Notes: generated by a model not told the origin, from the letters alone. A DNA stretch of 7,829 nt from an uncultured Bacillota bacterium (GCA_937960725.1 CALGOY010000087.1:1-7829); one strand, 5' to 3'. Counted from the stretch's first letter, positions 1-5,369 are shown. Translations and numbers: made by a program.

Positions 1-54
1 CATTTTGCCAGGTAAATTAGGTCAAAAACTTACTAAAAACCCAAGTTTGGACTA

Positions 55-84
55 TTGACATGGGGCTTGATTATATATTATATT
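55..84 (+). promoter_or_regulatory. Sigma-A type promoter of the riboswitch / beta-gamma operon
   Basis: A perfect -35 hexamer TTGACA (55-60) lies 17 or 18 bp upstream of TTATAT (78-83) or TATATT (79-84). The predicted start near 90 is just ahead of the P1 helix of the Mn2+ riboswitch, as expected for a leader RNA promoter. Seen directly in the sequence; the exact start site is inferred. Confidence 0.75.
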
Positions 85-93
85 ATTGGCTGG

Positions 94-223
94 GGTAAAG
101 GGGAGTAATCCGTCGCAGTTTGCGATTTTCCCGATCGTCAATACGGTATATGGCTATACATACCCGGTCGGGATTCAAACTTAGCAAGAGATAACGCTTA
201 AGTTTGAGGATAAGACCTTTGCC
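94..223 (+). promoter_or_regulatory. yybP-ykoY manganese riboswitch (aptamer)
   Basis: The leader carries the conserved yybP-ykoY blocks in order: AAAGGGGAGTA at 97-107, GTCAATACGG at 137-146, CCCGGTCGGG near 163-172, and AAGACCTTT at 212-220. The fold fits. P1 pairs GGTAAAGG (94-101) with CCTTTGCC (216-223), with one G-U. A 5-bp hairpin forms at 113-125, CCCGATC (130-136) pairs with GGTCGGG (166-172), and a long arm pairs CAAACTTA (176-183) with TAAGTTTG (199-206). Known members bind Mn2+ between loops L1 and L3 and usually control Mn exporters (MntP), TerC-like proteins or P-type ATPases. Here the aptamer sits ahead of an OadB-family gene. Because P1 shares its 3' strand with the following terminator, Mn2+ binding should favour read-through (gene ON). 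Recognition is from memory of the consensus; an Rfam covariance search was not run. Confidence 0.9.
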
Positions 224-256
224 TGATGGCACTCCATCGGGCAAAGGTCTTTATTT
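212..256 (+). terminator. Riboswitch expression-platform terminator
   Basis: An 18-bp stem (212-229 with 234-251, one G-U pair) closes a CACT tetraloop and is followed by a T-rich stretch. It lies 5' of the first gene, so it acts as an attenuator and not as an end-of-operon terminator. Its 5' arm contains the whole CCTTTGCC strand (216-223) needed for riboswitch helix P1, so the two structures exclude each other. A formed aptamer would act as the anti-terminator. The U-run is short (TTTATTTAAG), so termination may be incomplete. Confidence 0.85.
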
Positions 257-283
257 AAGTAATAAAAACTAAGGAGGATATTT

Positions 284-1390
284 ATGGAGCAATTGCTAGA
301 AGGATTACTAAGCATGACCTGGAAGCAGGGGCTTATGATTCTAATTGGGCTTGTACTTATCTATCTTGCAATCCGCAAAGAATATGAACCAATGCTGCTT
401 TTACCAATCGGATTCGGTGCTATTCTTACAAACATCCCCCTATCTGCAGCCGTAGGAGAGGAAGGATTTTTAACTATCCTGTATAACGCAGGCATTAAAA
501 CAGAGCTGTTTCCAATATTAATATTTATTGGGGTTGGAGCTATGATCGACTTCAGTCCCCTACTCAAACAACCAGTAATGCTTTTCTTCGGAGGTGCTGC
601 CCAGCTGGGAATATTTGCAGCTATGCTACTGGCAGCGTCAACGGGCTTGTTTAGCCTTAAGGAAGCGGCGTCCATAGGGATAATAGGTGCGGCTGATGGG
701 CCAACTTCCATATATGTTGCTAATAAATTTGCTCCAAGGCTACTAGGTCCCATATCGGTAGCAGCCTATTCCTATATGTCCTTAGTACCCATTATTCAGC
801 CCCCGGTTATAAGGGCTCTTACTACAGCGGAAGAGAGAAAAATTAGGATGGATGCCGACTATGATGCGAAAGTATCCAAAAAGGTATTGATTCTGTTCCC
901 AATAGTAGTTACTCTGATAGCAGGTATAATAGCGCCCAACAGCGTTGGACTAGTAGGGTCCTTGATGTTCGGAAATCTCATTCGGGAATGCGGAGTAATG
1001 GACAGGCTTTCAAAGGCGGCACAAAACGAGCTTTCAAACCTGGTTACTCTTCTATTAGGTATTACTATCGGATCTACTATGGTAGCCGAAACTTTTATAT
1101 CATGGCAAACCCTGGCTATTTTGGGGATTGGCCTGCTGGCCTTTGTTTTTGATACAGCAGGGGGAGTGCTGTTTGCAAAATTTCTAAATTTATTTTTAAA
1201 GAAAAAGGTAAACCCCATGATAGGAGCTGCAGGGATTTCAGCTTTTCCGATGTCTGCGCGGGTAGTTCAGAGGATGGCGACCAAAGAGGATCCCACCAAT
1301 TTTATTCTGATGCAGGCTATAGGTGCGAATGTGGCTGGCCAAATAGGTTCAATCATTGCAGGTGGAATTTTACTAGCCCTATTGGCATAA
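284..1390 (+). CDS. Na+-translocating decarboxylase beta subunit family protein (OadB/GcdB/MmdB-like), stand-alone
   Basis: This 368-residue polytopic membrane protein belongs to the beta subunit family of the biotin-dependent Na+-translocating decarboxylases (oxaloacetate, glutaconyl-CoA, methylmalonyl-CoA), where that subunit couples decarboxylation to Na+ export. Family hallmarks are intact: GVGAMIDFSPLL (83-94); GAADGPTSIY (135-144), with Asp138 matching the essential membrane aspartate of OadB; AYSYMSLVPIIQPP (161-174); NPMIGAAGISAFPMSARV (310-327); and GANVAGQIGS (347-356). The length is normal for the short GcdB/MmdB type. The start is clear, with AAGGAGGA at 271-278 five bases before ATG. 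No alpha (carboxyltransferase) or biotin-carrier gene is beside it; only a tiny gamma-like gene follows. Expression is predicted to be Mn2+-induced through the leader riboswitch. It could serve a decarboxylase whose other subunits lie elsewhere, or it could work alone as a Na+-coupled transporter, perhaps of Mn2+ (hypothesis). Family assignment is firm; physiological role is open. Confidence 0.93.
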   Translation: MEQLLEGLLSMTWKQGLMILIGLVLIYLAIRKEYEPMLLLPIGFGAILTNIPLSAAVGEEGFLTILYNAGIKTELFPILIFIGVGAMIDFSPLLKQPVMLFFGGAAQLGIFAAMLLAASTGLFSLKEAASIGIIGAADGPTSIYVANKFAPRLLGPISVAAYSYMSLVPIIQPPVIRALTTAEERKIRMDADYDAKVSKKVLILFPIVVTLIAGIIAPNSVGLVGSLMFGNLIRECGVMDRLSKAAQNELSNLVTLLLGITIGSTMVAETFISWQTLAILGIGLLAFVFDTAGGVLFAKFLNLFLKKKVNPMIGAAGISAFPMSARVVQRMATKEDPTNFILMQAIGANVAGQIGSIIAGGILLALLA

Positions 1391-1403
1391 AGGAGGCAAT
1401 AGC

Positions 1404-1550
1404 ATGAATCTTGTATTAGAATCACTTAAAATAATGCTTATAGGTATGGGTACAGTGTTTTTTATACTTTTCCTATTTTACTGTATCGTAAAAGGCCTAC
1501 AGGCCTTATTCCCATACAGTGAAAAGGAAGAAAACCCTTCTACTAAATAA
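1404..1550 (+). CDS. Small OadG-like gamma subunit (48 aa)
   Basis: A 48-residue ORF starts 13 bases after the beta-gene stop, with its own AGGAGG (1391-1396) spaced seven bases from ATG. It has one transmembrane helix (about residues 9-30) containing LIGMGTVFFILFLFYCIVKG, the GMGxVFxxL signature of the OadG gamma family, and a short charged tail (SEKEENPSTK). OadG gamma subunits assemble and stabilise the decarboxylase and tether the alpha subunit through a longer C-terminal tail. Here that tail is almost absent, so docking of an alpha subunit looks unlikely, while a role in stabilising the beta protein remains plausible (inference). It is co-transcribed with the beta gene and followed 16 bases later by a terminator. 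Being short, it could be missed by automatic gene calling. Confidence 0.85.
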   Translation: MNLVLESLKIMLIGMGTVFFILFLFYCIVKGLQALFPYSEKEENPSTK

Positions 1551-1565
1551 AAAGCAAATTACGAA

Positions 1566-1604
1566 GGAGCTGTAGTGCTTACGCTGCAGCTCTTTTATTT
1601 TTAT
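1566..1604 (+). terminator. Intrinsic terminator of the beta-gamma operon
   Basis: An 11-bp stem (GAGCTGTAGTG 1567-1577 with CGCTGCAGCTC 1582-1592, two G-U pairs) with a CTTA loop is followed by TTTTATTTTTAT. It lies just after the gamma-like gene and shows that the operon contains only two genes. Confidence 0.92.
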
Positions 1605-1705
1605 AATATCGCCAGATTAAAGTTTAAATCTTATATAATATAGAATTATTTTGCTGAAATCAGGATTATTTTAACTAATTTTGTATATGGAACTTGTACT
1701 AAACG

Positions 1706-1714
1706 TGTTATAAT
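1706..1714 (+). promoter_or_regulatory. Extended -10 promoter upstream of the sigma factor gene
   Basis: TGTTATAAT is a perfect extended -10 element (TGnTATAAT). No convincing -35 is found at 16-18 bp, which fits an extended -10 promoter. The predicted start is around 1720-1721, at the foot of the following hairpin. Confidence 0.55.
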
Positions 1715-1720
1715 ATATCA

Positions 1721-1767
1721 AGGACTTATTACTTTATTATAGGCATAAGTAAAGGTCCTAATTTTTT
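1721..1767 (+). terminator. Terminator-like hairpin at the 5' end of a transcript (possible attenuator)
   Basis: AGGACTT (1721-1727), a bulged A, then TTACTT (1729-1734) pair with AAGTAAAGGTCCT (1747-1759), giving 13 bp with one G-U and a 12-base loop. AATTTTTTAA follows. The shape is that of an intrinsic terminator, but it starts where the 1706-1714 promoter should begin transcription, so it would either end a roughly 45-base RNA or attenuate the sigma operon. A second terminator for unit 1 is the plain alternative. Confidence 0.55.
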
Positions 1768-1803
1768 AACTATTTTTAATGGAAAATTGATCCAAAATTA
1801 TTA

Positions 1804-1832
1804 TGTTATAAAAGACTTTCTGATGTTATATT
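1804..1832 (+). promoter_or_regulatory. Two TGTTATA extended -10-like boxes before the sigma factor gene
   Basis: TGTTATAAA (1804-1812) and TGTTATATT (1824-1832) both fit the extended -10 pattern and are exactly 20 bp apart. Either could drive the sigma operon from a site downstream of the attenuator-like hairpin. No good -35 is spaced correctly; TTGATC at 1787-1792 is only 14 bp from the first. AT-richness makes chance matches likely. Confidence 0.35.
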
Positions 1833-1853
1833 ATCTTAAAAGGGAGAATCCGT

Positions 1854-2405
1854 ATGCTATTGTTGTTGACGACAGTACAGCAAGAAGAGAATCAAAATAA
1901 ATTAGAAGCTCTGTATGAAAGATATCGTTTTGATATGTTTAGAGTTGCATATAGTGTCCTAAAAGACTATCATTTGGCACAGGATGCAGTGCAATCTGCA
2001 TTTATAAGGCTTTTAAATAATTTAGACGGCATTGACCAAATCGAATCTGAAAAGACCAGGGCTTTTGTTATTATAGTTACCAGAAATATTTCTATAAATT
2101 TCTATAGGAAGAGAAAAAGACAAAATAATGTTATGTTGGATGAGGTAGAAGATATTTTAGCTGATGAAAGCCAAGTTATTGATGATAAAATCGTAAATGC
2201 GGAATTGTTTGATAGGATAAAATCGAAGATCAAACACCTTTATGAGCCTTATGCAGATATATTGGCTTTACGGTATTTCTATCACTATTCAGATAAAGAG
2301 ATTGCTGAGCTTCTCGGGATATCCCATGAAAATGCAAGAGTTAGACTTCACAGAGCAAAACAAAGCCTAATCAGAGAAATAATGAAAGATGAAGGGTGGG
2401 ACTAA
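1854..2405 (+). CDS. ECF-type RNA polymerase sigma factor
   Basis: This 183-residue sigma-70 family protein has only regions 2 and 4, as in extracytoplasmic function sigma factors. Region 2 spans about residues 17-85 (LYERYRFDMFRVAYSVLKD, then QDAVQSAFIRLLNNL; the AFVIIVTRNISINFYRKRKR segment corresponds to 2.3-2.4). Region 4 spans about 128-177, with the helix-turn-helix SDKEIAELLGISHENARVRLHRAK for -35 recognition. AGGGAG at 1841-1846 is seven bases from ATG. One base separates its stop from the start of the next gene, which encodes a membrane protein, so the pair looks like sigma/anti-sigma with release triggered at the envelope. The target genes cannot be read from the sequence. No clear ECF autoregulatory promoter (AAC...CGT type) was found upstream. 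Confidence 0.93.
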   Translation: MLLLLTTVQQEENQNKLEALYERYRFDMFRVAYSVLKDYHLAQDAVQSAFIRLLNNLDGIDQIESEKTRAFVIIVTRNISINFYRKRKRQNNVMLDEVEDILADESQVIDDKIVNAELFDRIKSKIKHLYEPYADILALRYFYHYSDKEIAELLGISHENARVRLHRAKQSLIREIMKDEGWD

Positions 2406-2406
2406 A

Positions 2407-3171
2407 ATGAGTTCATCGTCAAAAGAAGGAGCAAAACAAAGAATACTTGAAACGATATTTGAATATGCTGGCTTATGCCATGTTGAAAATATTATCAAAG
2501 AAATAGAAGATGAAGCAAATAGTTGGGATGAACCGATGCATTTTCCCGAGGAACTGGATGAGAAAATGCGGAAAATCATTGCCAACTATAATAGCAACTA
2601 TAATAGAAAAACAAAGACCAGAAGAGGGCGGAAGACTGCTAAAAAAGTACTGTCTAAAGCTGCGGTAATTTTAATCGCAATTCTCACAGCAACAGCTGTT
2701 TTTGTAGCCAACGCTGAAGCAATTAGGATAAAAGTATTAAACCTTGTGATGGAAGATGTGGGGGAATATACCACTGTAGATATAAAAGAAGAGCCAGAGG
2801 CTTCGGAGGACATATTAGCGACAGTGCCACCGAATTGGGAAGGGCTTTATGCCCCTGCTTACATACCGGAGGGTTTTGCTATTAGTCGATATGAAAGTTA
2901 TAATCACATAAATACTATTGTATATTCAGATGATACTGGCCAAATGATTTTATTTGAAGAACGGTCTAGAGAAATTTCAAATTTAAGATTAGATACAGAA
3001 TATGCGGATGCAGTACCAATAAAGATAAACGAGTATGAAGGCTTGTTGGTAGAAAAAGATGGGATTGTTAAAATTGCATGGTATAGCGATGAGTTTTTAT
3101 TTACTCTTTCAAGCAAAATAGATAAAAATGAGCTTATAAGGATTGCGGAAAGCGTCGAGTTGATAAAATAA
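2407..3171 (+). CDS. Probable membrane-bound anti-sigma factor with DUF4367-like extracytoplasmic domain
   Basis: I take the start at the ATG at 2407, giving 254 residues: GGGTGGG (2394-2400) is six bases upstream, and this start follows the sigma stop by one base. An in-frame ATG at 2389 would add six residues but has no good Shine-Dalgarno. The layout is a cytoplasmic N-terminal part (1-80) ending in a very basic stretch (KTKTRRGRKTAKK, 68-80), one transmembrane helix (about 82-102), and an outer C-terminal domain. That domain (about 145-253, YAPAYIPEGFAISRYESYN onward to the end) resembles DUF4367, which is often encoded next to ECF sigma factors in Clostridia. The zinc anti-sigma motif HxxxCxxC is absent, so the sigma-binding mode is not the ZAS type. 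Role inferred from position and topology. Confidence 0.82.
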   Translation: MSSSSKEGAKQRILETIFEYAGLCHVENIIKEIEDEANSWDEPMHFPEELDEKMRKIIANYNSNYNRKTKTRRGRKTAKKVLSKAAVILIAILTATAVFVANAEAIRIKVLNLVMEDVGEYTTVDIKEEPEASEDILATVPPNWEGLYAPAYIPEGFAISRYESYNHINTIVYSDDTGQMILFEERSREISNLRLDTEYADAVPIKINEYEGLLVEKDGIVKIAWYSDEFLFTLSSKIDKNELIRIAESVELIK

Positions 3172-3193
3172 ATAAATTTTTGCCAAAAAGCGT

Positions 3194-3223
3194 AACAAAT
3201 CGTCTATTTGATTTGTTTATTGG
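3194..3223 (+). terminator. Weak AT-rich hairpin between the anti-sigma and secreted protein genes
   Basis: AACAAATC (3194-3201) pairs perfectly with GATTTGTT (3210-3217) around an 8-base loop and is followed by TATTGG. The low GC content and missing T-tract suggest at most partial termination or RNA processing in the 95-base gap before the small secreted protein gene. Confidence 0.3.
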
Positions 3224-3266
3224 TATGGGAGGAAAATAAAAATATAAAGAAAGGGTGGTTTCTCCT

Positions 3267-3713
3267 ATGCCTAAAAAATTTGTCGCTCTGTTTTTATCTA
3301 TTTTGCTTCTATGTATTTTTGTTTCACCCAATCCAGCGGTGGCCGAGGAAGAGCCCATAGAGTACATAGCTGAACCAAAGGATTACGAGATACGGCCGAT
3401 GTGGGACTACATTATGACCTTTGGAAATTCTTTTGATATTTCCAAGTGGGGAAAAGCAACAGCAGATTGTACTATTAGCTCTTTTAATGCAGACGAACTT
3501 AGCGTAGAAATCCGTCTTCAGCAGTATAAAGACAACACATGGATAACCATTAAAACTTGGACAAATAGAGAGCCTGCACCTTACTGCGGCGTCGGCGGAC
3601 AATGGTATGTAATGAGTGGATATTACTATAGAATCTATACGATTGGAAAGGCTTACAAAAACGGTGTCGTTGTAGAGAAGACCACTTATGTAAGCCCTAG
3701 CAAGAAATATTAA
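3267..3713 (+). CDS. Small secreted protein of unknown function
   Basis: The start is taken at the ATG at 3267 (148 residues) because AGGGTGG (3252-3258) sits eight bases upstream; a GTG at 3255 lies inside that Shine-Dalgarno. The N-terminus is a classical Sec signal peptide: KK, a hydrophobic core at 6-19, and cleavage predicted after AVA (24-26). The mature part of about 122 residues is rich in Tyr, Trp and Lys and looks beta-strand-like (ELSVEIRLQQYKDNTWITIK, then WYVMSGYYYRIYTIGKAYKN). It has two cysteines, C68 and C107, which could form a disulfide. No lipobox is present. It resembles small exported clostridial proteins (possibly DUF6147-like, from memory only), and I assign no function. 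Position suggests it is co-transcribed with, or a target of, the sigma/anti-sigma pair (inference). Confidence 0.8.
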   Translation: MPKKFVALFLSILLLCIFVSPNPAVAEEEPIEYIAEPKDYEIRPMWDYIMTFGNSFDISKWGKATADCTISSFNADELSVEIRLQQYKDNTWITIKTWTNREPAPYCGVGGQWYVMSGYYYRIYTIGKAYKNGVVVEKTTYVSPSKKY

Positions 3714-3732
3714 GTGAAAAGCGAAATTTACC

Positions 3733-3776
3733 GCATTTACCAATGCAGATCTACTGCATTGGTAAATGCCCATTTT
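3733..3776 (+). terminator. Strong 16-bp perfect hairpin after the secreted protein gene
   Basis: GCATTTACCAATGCAG (3733-3748) and CTGCATTGGTAAATGC (3754-3769) form a perfect 16-bp stem with a 5-base loop, 19 bases after the stop codon. The following tract is only CCATTTT, so it is a weak match to a canonical intrinsic terminator. It may instead be a transcript-end stabilising structure or a palindromic binding site. Confidence 0.65.
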
Positions 3777-3846
3777 AGGAACAAATTTTAGTGCAATTAA
3801 TAAAAAAACAAATATTATGACACTTAAAAATACTCTGAAAAGGCAT

Positions 3847-3904
3847 TTGTCATGCGAAAAAATGTTTATTATATACAATAAAAGTGTATTATGTATGATA
3901 TAAT
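3847..3904 (+). promoter_or_regulatory. Promoter region of the histidine kinase unit
   Basis: There are two candidates. One is TTGTCA (3847-3852), 17 bp, TATATA (3870-3875). The other is an extended -10 TGATATAAT (3896-3904) without a clear -35. The rest of the gap from 3770 to 3995 shows no coding region. The extended -10 abuts the 11-bp repeat array that begins at 3910. Confidence 0.5.
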
Positions 3905-3909
3905 AGTCA

Positions 3910-3953
3910 TATGAATATACTATGAACATATTGTAAATTTACTGTGAATGAAT
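3910..3953 (+). repeat. Four 11-bp phased direct repeats (TRTRAA-N5), probable response-regulator site
   Basis: Consecutive 11-base units start at 3910, 3921, 3932 and 3943 with cores TATGAA, TATGAA, TGTAAA and TGTGAA. The tenth base of every unit is A and the eleventh is C or T. Direct repeats with 11-bp period are how OmpR/PhoB-family response regulators bind. The cores resemble the TGTWAH-N5-TGTWAH WalR box, with mismatches. The array lies in the leader of the histidine kinase gene, just after an extended -10, so it could be a repressor site there or an activator site for a start farther down. Confidence 0.5.
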
Positions 3954-3995
3954 ATATAGTTAATATTATATGTAGAGCTTAGGGAGGGTAAAAGT

Positions 3996-5369
3996 TTGCT
4001 AATACCAGAAGGAAGGGCTATGGACTCTTGTAAAATAATAGGAAATGCTGCAAACGATTATACAATTGATGGACAGAATAAGAACAATAGCCAAATGAAA
4101 AACAATATAGCTATTGAAGAGGACGGCGTTCGGGAACATATACGCGCTTCTTGGGATAGGTGTATCAAATTAGGTTTATCCCCCCACCACCTTCCTAGAC
4201 TACAAAGGGTATCCGACTGCCAGTTAAAGCTCATTAAAAAAAGACATAGCTCTCTCATCAAAGAAACAAAGGAATACATATCCAAAATGAAGCTAATACT
4301 TCCAAATAAAAACGTTGCCATGGCTCTAGCAAATGATGAAGGTATACTATTTTATGTTGATGGAAACTATCCAGAGCTAGAAGACATAGGCTATCAGCCG
4401 GGATACATACACAGCGAATTAAATATAGGAAACAACGCCATTGGAACTTGCATATATACTAAAGAACCTACGGTTATTATCGGCTCAGAACATTTCCTAA
4501 AGTCTTTGTCAAAATGGGCAAGCTTTGCTGCTCCTATCCACAATATAGACAATGAATTAGAGGCAGTATTTGCACTTATAATGCCAAAGCAGCTAGCAAA
4601 TAAAAATTTTCTTGGAATGGTAATGATGGCGGCGCGAAGCATTGAAAGACAATTCATACTGCAGCAAGAAAAAATTGAATTGGCAAATGCCAACGAAATG
4701 CTTTCAGAATTTGGACAAGGACTTATAAAAACTGCTTCTATAATATCCCATGAGGTAAAAAATTCGCTTTCTAATATCAGTGCCTACATTCAATTATTGC
4801 AGTTGGAGAGCGTCTTGGATAACAATAAGGCTGGAAAGATTTTAACGGAAATTTCCCGAATAAACAGGATATTAGATGATTTCAGGCGTCTTGCCAAACC
4901 CTTTAATATGAATTTTACACGCCATTCTTTAAATGATATACTGAGATCCACTATCGAAATAATGAGACCTAAAGCAAATATCCATGGAATACAATTTAAC
5001 ATATCGATGCCCGAAGAGCTTATATGGCTAAGAGCAGATAAAAATGCCTTGCAGCAGGTATTTGTCAATATAATAGAAAATGCGATTCAGGCTATGGAAG
5101 ATGGAGGTTCTATCAGCGTTGAGTTAGTATATGCTAAAGAAGATGAGTGCATACTGATTAAATTTACCGATACAGGCCCTGGAATTCCTGAGGATAAGCT
5201 GGATCAGATATTCAAGTTGTTCTATACAACCAAAGATACCGGAAACGGCCTTGGGCTTTCCTTGTGTCAATCAATTGTTAAGTGCCACGGGGGCGAGATA
5301 AAGGTAGATAGCGTCGTTGGACAGGGAAGCACTTTTACCATAGTTCTTCCAGGGAATATAGAAAGATAG
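3996..5369 (+). CDS. Cytoplasmic sensor histidine kinase with AcoR-like GAF sensor domain
   Basis: The protein has 457 residues counted from a TTG start, chosen because AGGGAGGG (3981-3988) is seven bases upstream; the in-frame ATG at 4020 has its purine run too close. Residues about 40-220 resemble the N-terminal sensor of AcoR/DhaR-type activators: IRASWDRCIKLGLSPHHLPR, then a GAF fold with NIGNNAIGTCIYTKEPTVII, GSEHF and AAPIHN. A coiled linker leads to the HisKA domain (SHEVKNSL, phosphoacceptor His252). The HATPase follows: N box Asn362 in ENAIQAM, G1 DTGPGIPE from Asp392, F box FKLFYTTK, and G2 GNGLGLSL from Gly416. There is no transmembrane segment, so it should sense an internal ligand or metabolite. 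No response regulator gene is adjacent, making it an orphan kinase in this window. A metallopeptidase gene follows after 77 bases with no terminator between. Partner and ligand unknown. Confidence 0.93.
   Translation: MLIPEGRAMDSCKIIGNAANDYTIDGQNKNNSQMKNNIAIEEDGVREHIRASWDRCIKLGLSPHHLPRLQRVSDCQLKLIKKRHSSLIKETKEYISKMKLILPNKNVAMALANDEGILFYVDGNYPELEDIGYQPGYIHSELNIGNNAIGTCIYTKEPTVIIGSEHFLKSLSKWASFAAPIHNIDNELEAVFALIMPKQLANKNFLGMVMMAARSIERQFILQQEKIELANANEMLSEFGQGLIKTASIISHEVKNSLSNISAYIQLLQLESVLDNNKAGKILTEISRINRILDDFRRLAKPFNMNFTRHSLNDILRSTIEIMRPKANIHGIQFNISMPEELIWLRADKNALQQVFVNIIENAIQAMEDGGSISVELVYAKEDECILIKFTDTGPGIPEDKLDQIFKLFYTTKDTGNGLGLSLCQSIVKCHGGEIKVDSVVGQGSTFTIVLPGNIER

Larger units (their letters stand above)
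1605..1853 (+). other. Non-coding region between the beta-gamma terminator and the sigma factor gene
   Basis: The gene-free stretch runs from 1551 to 1853. After the terminator it is very AT-rich and I see no coding region in it on either strand. It holds an extended -10 promoter (1706-1714), a hairpin with a T-tract directly at the predicted start of that transcript (1721-1767), and two further TGTTATA boxes (1804-1812 and 1824-1832) closer to the sigma factor gene. The last part carries the AGGGAG ribosome binding site (1841-1846). Confidence 0.7.

Noticed and set aside
2..58. Open frame of 18 codons ending in TGA at 56-58, possible tail of an upstream gene
   Set aside because: It is too short to support and no family is recognisable. 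The stop overlaps the TTGACA -35 element, so a chance open frame is as likely.
361..1218. Long minus-strand frames opposite the beta subunit gene
   Set aside because: They lie wholly within a firmly identified membrane protein gene, lack ribosome binding sites and give no recognisable product.
1689..1695. GGAACTT resembling an ECF-type -35 before the sigma factor gene
   Set aside because: No matching -10 (CGTC or TCnAA type) occurs at 16-17 bp. The nearest TCAA is too far away, at 22 bp.
2389..2406. ATG at 2389 as start of the anti-sigma gene
   Set aside because: It overlaps the end of the sigma gene and lacks a spaced Shine-Dalgarno. The ATG at 2407 has GGGTGGG at the right distance.
2476..2481. 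Cys24-His25 of the anti-sigma protein as part of a zinc anti-sigma motif
   Set aside because: The HxxxCxxC pattern is absent, since only one cysteine and one histidine lie together.
3255..3266. GTG at 3255 as start of the secreted protein
   Set aside because: It lies inside the AGGGTGG Shine-Dalgarno of the better ATG at 3267.
3303..3314. LLLC in the signal peptide as a lipobox
   Set aside because: The residue before Cys is Leu where a small residue is required, and a good signal peptidase I site AVA follows later.
3818..3853. ATGACA / TGTCAT inverted repeat as an operator
   Set aside because: The arms are only 6 bp with a 24-base spacer in AT-rich DNA, so chance is sufficient.
3324..3929. 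201-codon minus-strand frame across the secreted protein gene and its 3' region
   Set aside because: It crosses the 16-bp hairpin and the signal peptide gene and has no recognisable domain. The plus-strand gene has a clear Shine-Dalgarno and signal peptide.
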